This document shows, one piece after another, positions 30,465-40,391 of a stretch of 64,000 nt of DNA (its first letter is position 1; each line of letters starts with the position of its first letter). Below the pieces are notes generated by a model. It was not told where the DNA came from. It saw only the letters and a list, made by a program, of their open reading frames with translations, and did not search any database. The DNA lies in assembly GCA_963851085.1 (NCBI GenBank), contig CAWKNX010000016.1, positions 444,614-508,613 on the forward strand, in the 5' to 3' direction. A program made the translations under genes and the position numbers. Origin of the DNA: DATFVJ01 sp963851085. Its GTDB lineage: Bacteria > Actinomycetota > Actinomycetes > Streptosporangiales > Streptosporangiaceae.

Positions 30465-30803
30465 TCAGGTCTCGGTCGCCGACTCGAGTTCGGCCAAAAG
30501 GTCCCTGGTTTCAGCGAGGGACGACGTGAGGATCTTCTTCGCCACGTCGAGGAGTTCGAAGATCATGGGGTTGCTGACCGAGTAGACGACCGTCGCGCCG
30601 TCTTTGCGGGATTGCACGAGATTGGCTCGCCGCATGATCCCAAGCTGTTGGGACAGGTGGGAGGCTTCGATGCCGACCTCAGGAATCAGCTCTCCAACGG
30701 TCCGGTCGCCGTCTCGGAGAAGCTCGAGGACCCTGATCCGCGCTGGGTGGGCGAGAGTCTTAAAGAACTCTGCTTTCACCTGATAGATCGGCATGGAAGC
30801 CAC
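30465..30803 (-). CDS. ArsR-family regulator, Rv0081-like
   Basis: A 112-residue winged-helix repressor: PIYQVKAEFFKTLAHPARIR, then the recognition helix in ASHLSQQLGIMRRANLV and the wing SRKDGATVVYSV. No metal-binding cysteine pair is present where ArsR/SmtB sensors have CVCDL (here DGDRTVGEL), so it is not an arsenic or zinc sensor. It strongly resembles M. tuberculosis Rv0081, a hypoxia-linked regulator that heads the same gene set (Rv0082-Rv0087). Here it is divergent rather than co-directional. The start may be ATG 30794 (MPIYQ) instead of 30803. Confidence 0.88.
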   Translation of the reverse strand: MASMPIYQVKAEFFKTLAHPARIRVLELLRDGDRTVGELIPEVGIEASHLSQQLGIMRRANLVQSRKDGATVVYSVSNPMIFELLDVAKKILTSSLAETRDLLAELESATET

Positions 30804-30869
30804 GGGGTTGTCTCCTTCTCCAGTCCAGTGCCTGCGGTCCGTTCCTCTTGGCCTGCGGTCCTTGCCTCA

Positions 30870-30945
30870 GACACCCTAACTGATTGATCAATCGATTCGT
30901 CAGATTGACAACTGATGTATTTATCGATTGATGTATATGTCAATT
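30870..30945. promoter_or_regulatory. AT-rich divergent promoter with dyads, likely ArsR operator
   Basis: A short AT-rich stretch between the ArsR gene and the hydrogenase-like operon contains ATTGATCAAT and several ATCGATT/ATTGAT half-sites, plus TATATG near 30934-30939. Such AT-rich imperfect dyads are usual ArsR-family operators, and the composition contrasts sharply with the GC-rich surroundings. A DosR-type box was looked for here and not found. Confidence 0.5.
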
Positions 30946-31434
30946 ATGCGGCTCAGAGCAATCGGTAGGCGACTTCGGGCCCGCCCGATGGAGATCGGGG
31001 ATCCCGACCGCGGCCGTCCCGCGGTCGCAGCTGCGGCCGATCGGCTCCGCGGATCGCTACAGCTCCGGCACGTGGACGCAGGTTCGTGCAACGGCTGCGA
31101 GATCGAGATCTCGTCGATCTTCTCCCCCACCTACGACGCCGAGCGATTCGGCATCCGGCTCGAAGCCTCTCCCCGCCACTGCGACGGGCTGCTCGTGACC
31201 GGCCCCGTCACCCACAACATGGCGGGCCCCTTGCGCAAGACCTTCGAGGCCGTACCCCAGCCACGAGTCGTGGTGGCGGTGGGCGACTGCGCACGCGACT
31301 GCGGGGTGTTCCGAGGTGCCTACGGCGTCGAGGGTGCGGTGGGCGACGTGGTGCCCGTCGACCTCGAGATCCCCGGCTGCCCCCCGGACCCGGCCACCAT
31401 CGTGCGCGCCCTGCGGGGACTGGCCGGGACGTGA
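30946..31434 (+). CDS. Hydrogenase-4/NuoB-like small subunit (HyfI/HycG type)
   Basis: Small electron-transfer subunit carrying a single [4Fe-4S] cluster next to the large subunit. Ligands are all present: CNGC in HVDAGSCNGCEIEI, GDCARDCGVF, and PGCPPDP. About 162 residues from ATG 30946; an earlier ATG at 30931 is possible. It matches Rv0082 in the Rv0082-Rv0087 operon. The stop overlaps the next GTG as GTGA. Confidence 0.9.
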   Translation: MRLRAIGRRLRARPMEIGDPDRGRPAVAAAADRLRGSLQLRHVDAGSCNGCEIEISSIFSPTYDAERFGIRLEASPRHCDGLLVTGPVTHNMAGPLRKTFEAVPQPRVVVAVGDCARDCGVFRGAYGVEGAVGDVVPVDLEIPGCPPDPATIVRALRGLAGT

Positions 31435-33436
31435 CCGCAGCGCTGCTCGTCGGCACCGTGCTGACCGGGCTGGCCGCGTCACTGATCGGGGCCGCCGCCC
31501 CCGCGCGGTTCCGCATCGGCCTGTCGACGGCACTCACCATCGCGGCTTGCGTCCTCGGCCTCGTCGTCGGCGCCGACGTCCTGCACTCGGGTCACCCCGC
31601 CGTCGTGCACACGGCCGCCCTGATGCCGCTCTCGGGGTTCTCCCTTGCCCTCGACCGCTTCGGAGCTCTCTTCGTCGTGATCACCGCCGTCGTCGGCATC
31701 TGCGCCATGGTGTTCCGCTTCGGGTACGAAGGCCACGGTCTGGCCAGCCGGACGGCATCGTGCATCCTCCCGCTGTTCGTGACCAGCCTGCTGTTGGTCC
31801 CGGCCGCCTCAAACGTGACCACCTTCTTGTTCTTCTGGGAGCTGATGGCGATCACCTCGCTCCTGCTCGTCCTGGCCGACCACGCACGACGCGGCGAGGT
31901 GCAGGCGGCCGGGCAGTGGTACGCGGTGATGACGCAATTCGGTGCGGCCGCACTGATCCTCGGCCTGGTGCTGTTGGCCACGCGCTCGGGGAGTCAGTCC
32001 TTCGCCGTCATCGCCCTCCGCTCCGCACACCTGCCGGCCTGGGTGCGCAGCACAGCGTTCGTGCTCGCGGTCGTGGGCTTCGGCTCGAAGGCCGGCGCCG
32101 TGCCCCTGCACGTGTGGCTGCCCCGCGCCCACCCTGAGGCGCCGGGACCTGTGTCCGCCCTGATGTCGGCGGCCATGGTGAACCTCGGGGTCTACGGCAT
32201 CGTCCGGGTCGGCATGGGCCTGCTCTCGGGAGGGCCGGCGTGGTGGTGGCTGCTCGTGATGGGCCTCGGCGCTCTCTCGGCCATGTTCGGATCGCTGCAC
32301 TCGGCCACAAGTAAGGACCTCAAGCGGCTGCTCGCCTATTCGACAACCGACAACGTCGGCCTGATGCTGCTCGGTGTCGGCGCCTCGGGCCTCTTCGCCG
32401 CCACCGGACATCGGGCTCTCGCCCTCGTGGCGCTGGTGGCCGCGCTGCTCCACGTCGTGTTCCACGCCGTGTTCAAGGGCTCGCTGTTCCTCTCCGCCGG
32501 TTCGGTCCACCAGGCCGCCGGGTCGACTGACCTCGACGGGCTCGGGGGCCTCCTGCGGCGGATGCCGGTGAGCGGACCGATCTTCCTCGTAGGTGGCTTG
32601 GCTATCGCGGCTCTACCGCCGTTCTGCGGCTTCGTGAGCGAGTGGCTGCTCCTCCAGAGCATGTTGCACGGCCTGCCCTCAAACACGTGGCCATCGCCGT
32701 CGCCATGCCGATCGGTGTGGGTGTCCTCGCTCTCACCGGTGGACTCACCGCCTTCACGTTCACCAAGGCCGTCGGCATCGGACTCTTGGGCCTGCCGCGC
32801 ACCGAGCATGCCGAGCGGGCCCGGGAGGTCCGTCGACCCATGTGGATCGGCGCCGGCCTGCTCGCCGTCCTCTGCTTGGTGTTCGGCGTCGCTCCCTTCC
32901 TCGTGATCCCCTCGGTGCTCGACGCCGCTGGTGCCATTCCGGGTCTTCACCTGGCCGGGGCGTTCGCCCGCGGCTGGAACGTGGCGCTGCCCGGCGTTCC
33001 GGGCATGTTGGCACCCGGCCTGGTGGCGATCGGTCTGGTGGGCTTCGGCGGACTGGTCGCGCTCGGCCGCCGTCTGGTGCAGGAGCGCCCGGTACGTCTG
33101 ACAGAGGCGTGGGGATGCGGGCGCGAATTGCAGACGGCGCGCATGGAGTACACGGCCACTTCGTTCGGCGAGCCGCTCACGCGTGTGTTCGAGGATGTGC
33201 TGAGCCCGGCCCGCGACGTCGACGTGAGCCACCTGGCCGAGGCGCGCTATTACACCGAGGCTGCGGTCATCCACACGACCATCGACGATGCGTTCGAGCG
33301 GCGCATGTACCGCCCGGCCGACCGGATGCTCGAACGCTGGGGTGCCGTGGCCCGCCGCGTACCCAACGGAAGCGTCCACCGCTACTTGGCATTCGGCCTC
33401 GTCGCGCTGATCGTCGTGCTGGTGGTGCTGGCGTGA
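31431..33436 (+). CDS. Hydrogenase-4 component B-like antiporter subunit (HyfB/HycC, NuoL-like), apparent frameshift
   Basis: Proton-translocating-type membrane subunit with about 14-16 helices. Family blocks include FFWELMAITSLLLVLADH, the broken-helix Lys/His region GFGSKAGAVPLHVWLPRAHPEAPGPVSALMS and KDLKRLLAYSTTDNVG. A break near 32680 leads to HVAIAVAMPIGVGVLALTGG, and the C-terminus has WGCGRELQTARMEYTATSFGEPL, a mark of the HyfB/HycC branch. About 668 residues. The essential Glu/Lys of the antiporter channel appear retained, so ion movement is plausible. Confidence 0.9.
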
Positions 33437-34394
33437 ACCCCGGCTGGTCGATCACCTCGATGGCGGCGATCTCGTTGCTCCAGATCATCCTGGTCGTCGT
33501 CGGCGGCCCGCTCCTGCTCGGGCTCATGCGCAAGGTGCGCTGCCGGATGGAGGGCCGGGTCGGGCCGCCGGTCCGCCAGCCCCTCCTCGACCTGCGCAAG
33601 CTGGCTCGGCGCGAGCGGACCCGCCCCGAGCACGCCAGCTGGATCTTCCCCCTGGCCCCCGTGGTCCTGGTCGCTAGCACCCTGGTCGTGGCTGCCGTGG
33701 CGCCCTTGTTGGCCACCGACCCGGCATTCGGCTGGTCCGCGGACCTGTTCGCCGTCGTCTTCCTCCTCCTCCTCGGCTCGGTCTCCTTGGCCCTCGGCGC
33801 CCTCGACACCGGCACCGCGTTCGGGGGATGGGGGCGAGCCGGGCCATGACGATCGGGGCACTAGCCGAACCCGCCCTACTGGTGGCCATCCTCGCCCTCT
33901 CGGTCCCGGCCCACTCCTCCAACCTGCCGACGATCATCACCAGGTCCCTGGCGCACCCCGCCTGGCTGGCCACCCCCGAGCGAGTCCTCGCCGTGATGGC
34001 GTTCGTGATCGTCATCGTGGCCGAGAGCGGACGGCTGCCCGTCGACAACCCGTCCACCCACTTGGAGCTGACGATGATCCACGAGGCCATGGTGCTCGAG
34101 TACGCCGGGCCCGACCTCGCACTCGTGAAGCTGGCCGAGTCCATGCGACTGCTCGTCCTGTTCACCCTCCTGGCCGACCTGTTCCTCCCCTGGGGCATCG
34201 CGACCTCACCAGGTCCCTGGCACCTCGCGGTGGCCGTCGCCAGCACCGCCGGGAAGGTGGTCGTGCTCGGGACGGCCTTGGCCGCGTTCGAGGTGACGGT
34301 GGCCAAGCTCCGCCTCTTCCGGGTGCCCGAGTTGCTCGCCGGGGCCTTCGTCCTGGCCACGCTGGCCGTCCTCTCCACGCTGGTGGTGACGTGA
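33433..34394 (+). CDS. Hydrogenase-4 component C-like subunit (HyfC/HycD, NuoH-like), apparent frameshift
   Basis: Membrane anchor that joins the soluble hydrogenase-like module to the antiporter subunits. GTG start at 33433 overlaps the previous stop. The N-terminal half has GLMRKVRCRMEGRVGPPVRQPLLDLRKL; the second half has VIVAESGRLPVDNPSTHLELTMIHEAMVLEYAGPDLAL, the conserved quinone/NiFe-proximal loop. The break falls exactly in the run GGGGGATGGGGG at about 33823-33834; one fewer or extra G restores a single frame of about 320 residues, a clear homopolymer-error signature. Confidence 0.91.
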
Positions 34395-35050
34395 GCGGAT
34401 CGCCCTACTTCTCCGCCCTCACCGTGGCCGCCGGCACGGTCCTGGTCTGCGCCGTAGCGATCCTGTGGCTGGCCTCGATCCGCGCCGTCATCTCGATGGT
34501 GGCCGTCCAGGGCGCTGCCCTGGGGTTGGTCGCCGTGGTCCTCGGCGTGCACCTGCACGACGCCGGTCTGCTGGCCGCGGCGGCCGTCGTCGTCGTGGTC
34601 AAGGCAGTGGTGATCCCGGTCCTCCTCGGACGAGCCAGCGGCCCGGACGCCGGATCGCGCGAGAGCCGGCCGCTTGTCAACGTCCCCGCTTCGCTGGTCG
34701 CATCGGCCGCCCTCATCGTGTTGGCCTTCGTCACCGGCCGCGGCGTGGCCCACTTCGTCGGGACCAGAGCCGGTGCGCTGGTACCGATCGGACTCGCCAC
34801 CATGTTGATCGGCTTCTTCGTCCTGGTGGCCCGGCGCCGGCCGACGTTCCAGATCGTCGGACTGCTGATGGTGGACAACGGGATCGCCCTCACGGCCTTC
34901 TTGTGCACGGCGGGCTTCCCGTTCCTGATTGAGCTCGGGGTCTCCTTCGACGTCCTCCTGGGCGTCGTCGTCCTCATGGTGCTGTCACAACGACTCCGGC
35001 TCGAGTTCGGCGACGTCGATCTCGACGAACTCCAGGAACTGCACGACTGA
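34391..35050 (+). CDS. Hydrogenase-4 component E-like subunit (HyfE/HycP-like)
   Basis: An intact 219-residue membrane protein with about seven helices, similar to HyfE and to Rv0085 (HycP). It contains NuoK-like features such as VVKAVVIPVLLGR and LLMVDNGIALTAFLCTAGFPFLIELGVSFDVLLG. GTG start at 34391 overlaps the upstream stop; its own stop overlaps the next ATG. One of the unbroken genes of this operon. Confidence 0.9.
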   Translation: MSGSPYFSALTVAAGTVLVCAVAILWLASIRAVISMVAVQGAALGLVAVVLGVHLHDAGLLAAAAVVVVVKAVVIPVLLGRASGPDAGSRESRPLVNVPASLVASAALIVLAFVTGRGVAHFVGTRAGALVPIGLATMLIGFFVLVARRRPTFQIVGLLMVDNGIALTAFLCTAGFPFLIELGVSFDVLLGVVVLMVLSQRLRLEFGDVDLDELQELHD

Positions 35051-36523
35051 TGCTGCTCATCACGATCCTCGTCCTCCCGTTGCTCGGCGGCGCCGCGGTC
35101 GCTCTCGGGCGCGGACGACCATGGAGTGCGTGGGTCGCCGTGGCATCCAACGGGTCCGCGCTCGTCCTCGGGATCATCGCCGCCGTCCGGGTGCTCCGAG
35201 ACGGCCCCCTCTCTGGCGCGTGGGGAACGCTGCGGGCCGACGCGCTGAGTGTGTTCATGGTCATCGTCATCGGTGCGATCTCGCTGCTCGCATCATGGCT
35301 CGGCGTCCGCACCGCGTCGCTTGCACCAGAGGATGGGCACGGCAGCGTCCTTGAGCGGTCGGCGGTCTACGGCGTGCTCGTCCAGGCCTTCGTTGGCTTC
35401 ATGCTCCTCGCCGTGCTGGCGGCCAACGTCGGTGTGCTGTGGGTGGCCGTCGAGGCCACCACCATCGTCACCGCGTTCTTGGTCGGGTTCCGGCGGACCC
35501 GGGGCTCACTCGAAGCTTCGTGGAAGTACATCGTCATCTGCTCGGTCGGGATCGCGCTGGCCTTCCTGGGCACCGTCTTCGTGTACCTGGCTGCCCTGCA
35601 CGCCGGCGGGCACTCGGCCCATGCGCTCGACTGGACCTCGCTCATGGCGCACGCACGCCACTTCGACCCGTCACTTATGCGCCTCGCCTTCGGGCTGCTC
35701 GTCCTCGGCTACGGCACCAAGGTCGGACTCGCCCCGATGCACACCTGGCTCCCCGACGCCCACAGCCAGGCCCCCGCGCCCGGTGTCGGCCCTGATGTCG
35801 GGGGTTCTCCTGACCGTGGCCTTCTACGCCATCTTGCGCTTCAAGGCGGTGACCGACGTGGCGCTCGGGCCCGGGTTCGCCCGCACCCTGCTCGTCATCG
35901 TGGGCCTCCTCTCACTGGCGCTGGCGGCGTCGCTGCTGATCGCTCAGCGCGATTACAAGCGCATGCTCGCCTACTCGAGCATCGAGCACATGGGCCTGAT
36001 CGCTCTCGGGGCCGCGGCGGGGATCCGGCTCGCCATCGCCGCCGTCCTGCTGCACATCCTCGGGCACGGTCTGGCCAAGAGCGTGCTCTTCTTGACCTCG
36101 GGGGAGATCCTGACGGCGGAGGGCACCAGCCGGATCGACGGCGTGCGGTCCCTGGTCGCCCGCCGGCCCGCTCTGGGTGGACTGTTCGGGGTCGGGCTCG
36201 TCGCCCTGCTCGGCCTCCCACCGTTCAGCCTCTTCACCAGCGAGCTGGTCATGGTCCGGGCCGAATTCGAGGTGGGCCTGGGGTGGGCGGCCGTCCTGGC
36301 CATGGTGGCGATGGTGGTCGTCTTCATCGCCGTGGTGGGCCACGCCCGGCACATGCTCCTCGGGCCGGCCGAGTCCACCGCGTCGCCTGGCCTCACCACA
36401 CCGCCGCCCCGCTGGGTCGCGGCGCCTCTGATCGGCGGTCTGGCCGTCTGCGGCTTCATCGGCGTGTTCGCCTGGCCGCTCTCGGGCCTGCTGGCCGCCG
36501 CGGCGCGTGTGGTGGCGACGTGA
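35050..36523 (+). CDS. Hydrogenase-4 component F-like antiporter subunit (HyfF/HycQ), apparent frameshift
   Basis: Second NuoL/M/N-type membrane subunit. It starts ATG 35050 and reads VAVEATTIVTAFLVGFRRTRGSLEASWKY and GYGTKVGLAPMHTWLPDAH. A break near 35780-35800 (a CCCCCGCGCCCGG run) changes to ALMSGVLLTVAFYAILRFK, then RDYKRMLAYSSIEHMGLIALG, ending VVAT at 36523. About 490 residues, matching HyfF and Rv0086. Following the first frame past the break artificially joins this gene to the next one; that apparent fusion is not real. Confidence 0.91.
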
Positions 36524-38050
36524 CGGGTCCCTCGCTGGCGTCGGTGGCGCTCGAGCCGGTCGGCCGACACCGCCGGGCCGGTGTGGTCGCGGCGGAGGAC
36601 CTGGTCGATGCGGCCTCCACCCTCCTCTCTCGGGGGATGCGGCTCTCCCTGGTGTCAGGTCACGACGACGGCAGCCGGCTGCGGGTCGTCTACCTCTTCA
36701 CGTCGGGCCCGCCCGATACCCGGGTCGAGCTGCATCTGTTCGTCGACCCCGAGCGGCCGACCGTGCCGACGCTGTCTGGCGTCTCCTTCCCCGGCGGCCG
36801 CTTCGAGCGCGAGCTCCAGGACCTCTTCGGCATCATCCCGGTCGGTCACCCCCAGCCCCGGCGCCTGGTCCTGCACCAGCACTGGCCCGAGGGCTGGCAC
36901 CCGATGCGCCGCGGATCCGGGAACCCTCCGGCCATGGTGCCCGACGCCGGCGCGTACCCCTTCGTGCCCGTGGAGGGAACCGGCGTCTACGAGATCCCGG
37001 TCGGGCCGGTGCACGCCGGGCTGATTGAACCCGGGCACTTCCGCTTCTGGGCGGTCGGCGAGACCATCCTTCGCATGAAGGCGCGTCTGTGGTTCGTGCA
37101 CAAGGGTGTCGAGCGCCTCTTCGAGGGGCGCGACCCCCAGGCCGGCCTCGAACTGGCCGAGCGGATCTCGGGTGATACCGCCGTCGGGCACACCCTCGCT
37201 TACTGCCAGGCCGTGGAGGACGCGTGGCGTCTCGAGGTCCCGGCGGAGGCGCTGGTGCTCCGCGGCACCCTGCTCGAGCTCGAGCGTCTGTACAACCACG
37301 TGGCCGATGTCGGCGCGCTGTGCAACGACGTCGGCTTCGGCATCGCCAACGCCTGGGCGCTCTCGCTGCGTGAGCACCTGCTCCAGACGAACGCCCGGGT
37401 GACCGGTCACCGTCTCCTGCGCGGCGGTGTCATCCCCGGCGGGGCTCGGGTCCGATGCCTGCCCACCGTGAGTGAGCTGGCCGAAGTCAGCGAGCGATTC
37501 GAGGAACTGATTGGTCTGGTCACGTCGAGCGCTCTTGTCATGGAGCGCTTCACCGGCACCGCCGTGCTCGACGAAGCCCAGGCACGGGAGCTCGGTGTCA
37601 TTGGGATGGCCGGCCGCGCCTCGGGTCTCGCGTTCGACGCGCGTCACGCCCACCCTTCAATGACTTTGCCGAGTTCGTTCTCCCCCGTCGTTCGTACGGA
37701 CGGTGACGTGAAGGCACGCTTCGAAGTCCGGGTCGCAGAGGCCCGGTCGTCGCTCTCCCTCTTGCGGGACTTCGTCCAGCGGGTCGGGGCGCTCGAGGCT
37801 GTCACGATCCCGAGTCGGTCGCAACAGGGCCGATCGGTCAGTGGAGTGGGGATCGCCGAAGCGTGGCGCGGAGCTGCCACGCATCGGGTGGAGCTTGACG
37901 ACGAGGGTCGACTCGTGCAGGGTGAAGATCGTCGATCCGTCGTTCCACAACTGGCCCGCGCTGCCGGTCTCGCTGGTCGACACAATCGTCCCGGACTTCC
38001 CATTAGCGAACAAGAGCTTCAACCTCTCGTACGCCGGGAACGATCTCTGA
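36520..38050 (+). CDS. Group 4 hydrogenase-like large subunit (NuoC-NuoD fusion, Rv0087/HycE-like) lacking NiFe cysteines
   Basis: GTG start at 36520. Residues about 1-130 are NuoC-like (GGRFERELQDLFGIIPVGHPQPRRL); the rest is NuoD/HycE-like (GLIEPGHFRFWAVGETILRMKARLWFVHKGVERLFEGR). Where true hydrogenases have RxCGxC the sequence reads AERISGDTAVGHTLAYC, and where the C-terminal CxxC should be it reads VPDFPLANKSFNLSYAGNDL. The four NiFe ligands are therefore absent, so H2 chemistry is not expected. A break near 37930 is needed to reach the conserved end (VDPSFHNWPALPVSLVDTIVPDF) at 38050. About 510 residues. It fits the Ehr (energy-converting hydrogenase-related) class. Confidence 0.9.
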
Positions 38051-38263
38051 TCGCCGTTGCGTGGGCCCCAACCGCCGGCGCGATGTTTGCGTGTGCCGCC
38101 AACGTCTTTGAGCTCCCGCAGGGCGTCTGAACGGTCGCCCCGAACGGTGCGCGTCAGCCAGGGCCGCCTTCCCGAGACTGGATCAGTACCCCCGGTAGAT
38201 CCGAGTGCTCGAATGAGTCGGTCCCATGCTGATGAATCCAACCCTGGCTGCATCCATCGCTCA

Positions 38264-38527
38264 AGCCTTGTCCCGTCATAGAGCAACTGATGGGCAGTGA
38301 TGGGCAGAAACAGTGAACTGAACCTGGGGCCATCCGCTATCAGCCCAGCTAGAGGCGAGATTTCGAGAGCGGAAGACGGGGAGCGGAAGACGGGATTCGA
38401 ACCCGCGACCCTCACCTTGGCAAGGTGTTTGAGTTTGTCCACGGCGTCCAGGCGAGTCTCCTCCGAGCTGGGCTCCCGTCTGCGGATCGTCCACCGAATC
38501 CGCCCGAATTCGACCCTGTTGTAGAGC
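38264..38527 (-). repeat. attachment-like site 3: both arms around the tRNA-Gly(GCC) 3' half
   Basis: The left arm 38264-38381 matches site 2 (29381-29485); the core 38382-38427 is the tRNA-Gly(GCC) 3' half on the minus strand (anticodon arm, T-arm, acceptor strand, no CCA); the right arm 38428-38527 matches site 1 (24091-24188). It thus carries both arms, as in an attP or a junction between two tandem elements. The acceptor end is preceded by an exact 14-bp tandem duplication (38367-38380 and 38381-38394, GAGCGGAAGACGGG). Confidence 0.8.
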
Positions 38528-38717
38528 CAGTCGAAGACCACCTTCATTGCGGGGTCCCGAGCCTCGGGAAATGGGGCAGCATCGACAACCCGCCCGGCTC
38601 GGAGGTCAAGCGACCGGAACGCCTCGAAGGGAACGTCTGGAAGACGGTTTGGGGGGGTCGAGCGCTGTCATTGATCCATCTTCCGCGATGAATCCCGCTC
38701 CGTCCACAATTCGGCCG

Positions 38718-39336
38718 TCAGACCTCGATCCCTTGTGCCCGTGTCACGAAGGCAATGGCTGCCTCGAGTAGCTCTTCTCCAGCCACCTCGGGATTGGCGG
38801 TGCGCATCATGTTGATGCCGCGGAAGAGGGCCACGATGATGCGAGCAGTCCGTTCAGCCGGCTCTTCGACTTCGATGCCACGCTGCTCGCGTTCGACCTC
38901 GAGGATCTCGGCGATGGCGCGGATGTCCTCTTGTTCGAGCTCGTTCATCCGCGCCCGGGCGGCGGGGTTGCGCAACGCATAGAGGTGGAATTCGAGGTAC
39001 AAGGCGCCCATGTTGGGGACGCGGTCCAACTCACCACCGATGAGAGACACAAAATCCCCGATACGTGCTTCCGGTGGGATGTCGGAGCTTTCGATGGTGG
39101 CCCTGAAGCGCGGTCATCTCCCTGGCGTAGGCGTCTTCGAGGAGGGCCAAGAAGAGGTCCTCCTTGTTCTTGAAGTTCGAGTACACCGCGCCCTTCGTGA
39201 ATCCGGCGGCGGCCGCCACTTCGTCGAGGGTCGCTGCGTAGAAGCCGCGCTCGGCGAAGACCTGGGCAGCAGCCTGGAGCAGGTACTCACGGGTCTGTTG
39301 GCGCCGGCGTTCTGCGGTGAGCGGTTCGAGTGGCAT
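38718..39336 (-). CDS. TetR-family regulator, apparent frameshift
   Basis: N-terminal HTH from 39336: RRRQQTREYLLQAAAQVFAERGFYAATLDEVAAAAGFTKGAVYSNFKNKEDLF, the full TetR signature. A break near 39070-39110 leads to the ligand-binding half (NMGALYLEFHLYALRNPAARARMNELEQEDIRAI). About 205 residues. It is divergent from an ABC exporter pair across a 41-bp gap, so it most likely represses that exporter and itself, with a drug-like inducer. Confidence 0.9.
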
Positions 39337-39355
39337 AGGGCTTGTGCTACTTCGC

Positions 39356-39370
39356 AGTATAGTGAATACT
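39356..39370. promoter_or_regulatory. Inverted repeat, probable TetR-family operator
   Basis: AGTAT - 5 bp - ATACT (39356-39370), followed by a further CAGTAT half-site at 39375-39380, in the 41-bp divergent region between the TetR gene and the ABC ATPase. The ABC start ATG (39378) directly follows, so the messenger has almost no leader upstream of it. Position supports autoregulation and control of the exporter. Confidence 0.55.
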
Positions 39371-39377
39371 ACTCAGT

Positions 39378-40391
39378 ATGAATGATCCCATCCGGTATCT
39401 CGATGACTCGAGTGGATCGGTGGTCCATGAATCGGAGGTGGCAGCCTCCGCAGTCTTGACTCGTGGTTTGGTGCGGCGCTTTGGCTCGGTGAACGCAGTC
39501 GACGGCATCGACCTCTCGGTGCGACAGGGCGAGATCTACGGCTTCTTGGGGCCGAACGGCGCGGGGAAGTCGACGGCCGTTCGGGTGCTCTGCACGCTCG
39601 TGCGGCCCCACGAGGGGGTTGCCTATGTGGCCGGACACGACGTCGCCCGCCATCCACAGGCCGTCCGGCTGCGCATAGGCGTCGCGTTGCAGGAGACGGC
39701 GCTCGATGATCGCCAGACGGGCCGAGAGCTGCTTCACCTCCAAGGGCGCCTCTATGGCATGACGGCGACCCAGGTCCGGGACCGGATGACCGCAGTGCTG
39801 GACCTGGTGGACATCGGTGAGGCCATCGATCGTCGGATCGGCACCTATTCGGGCGGAATGAAGCGCCGACTCGACCTCGCAGCCGCCCTGATCCATCGTC
39901 CCGAAGTGCTCTTCCTCGACGAGCCGACCACCGGGCTCGACCCACTGAGTCGGGCCAGCGTCTGGTCAGAGATCCGCCGGCTCAACACCGAGTTGGGAAT
40001 GACCATCTTCCTCACGACACAGTACCTCGACGAAGCCGATGCGCTCGCCGATCGGGTCGGGATCATCGACCAGGGCCGCGTGGTCGCCGAGGGCACACCC
40101 GAAGAGCTCAAACGCTCCATCGGTCAAGACCTCATCGTTGCCGATGTCGACGGCGACGATCCCACCGCCTTGGTGAGGTTGCAAGCACTCAGCGGCATAG
40201 AGGCAGTTTCCTGTGAGGCGGGAAGGATCGTGGTGAGCACAAAGGACGGCCCCGCCGAACTGAGCCCAGTGGCGATCGCCCTGAACTCCACGTCGCTTCG
40301 CGTCCGTGCCCTGACCCTGCGCACTCCCACGCTCGATGACGTCTTCATGGAGTTGACGGGATCGCACATTCAAGAAGCCGTGCCGGCGTGA
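39378..40391 (+). CDS. DrrA-type ABC exporter ATPase
   Basis: Intact 337 residues. Walker A GPNGAGKST, Q-loop ALQETALDD, signature YSGGMKRRLDLA, Walker B VLFLDEPTTGLDP, and the H-loop position occupied by Gln (LTTQYLDEADALAD), as usual in the DrrA/daunorubicin-resistance branch. The C-terminal roughly 90-residue regulatory domain ends LRTPTLDDVFMELTG. It pairs with the permease that starts in its stop codon (GTGA). Likely exports a lipid or drug-like compound. Confidence 0.94.
   Translation: MNDPIRYLDDSSGSVVHESEVAASAVLTRGLVRRFGSVNAVDGIDLSVRQGEIYGFLGPNGAGKSTAVRVLCTLVRPHEGVAYVAGHDVARHPQAVRLRIGVALQETALDDRQTGRELLHLQGRLYGMTATQVRDRMTAVLDLVDIGEAIDRRIGTYSGGMKRRLDLAAALIHRPEVLFLDEPTTGLDPLSRASVWSEIRRLNTELGMTIFLTTQYLDEADALADRVGIIDQGRVVAEGTPEELKRSIGQDLIVADVDGDDPTALVRLQALSGIEAVSCEAGRIVVSTKDGPAELSPVAIALNSTSLRVRALTLRTPTLDDVFMELTGSHIQEAVPA

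Noticed and set aside
30870..30945. DosR box before the hydrogenase-like operon
   Set aside because: No GGGAC...GTCCC-type match was found; the region is AT-rich with ArsR-like dyads instead.
36520..38050. Functional NiFe hydrogenase or formate hydrogenlyase
   Set aside because: Both cysteine pairs needed for the NiFe centre are absent, and no maturation or formate dehydrogenase genes are nearby.
35050..38130. A 1026-residue HyfF-HyfG fusion protein
   Set aside because: The frame leaves HyfF at a frameshift near 35790, reads nonsense for about 700 bp and re-enters the large subunit. The normal GTGA gene border at 36520 is intact.
24043..38427. Functional tRNA-Gly genes
   Set aside because: Only the 3' halves from the anticodon stem are present; D-arm and 5' acceptor strand are missing in all three copies.
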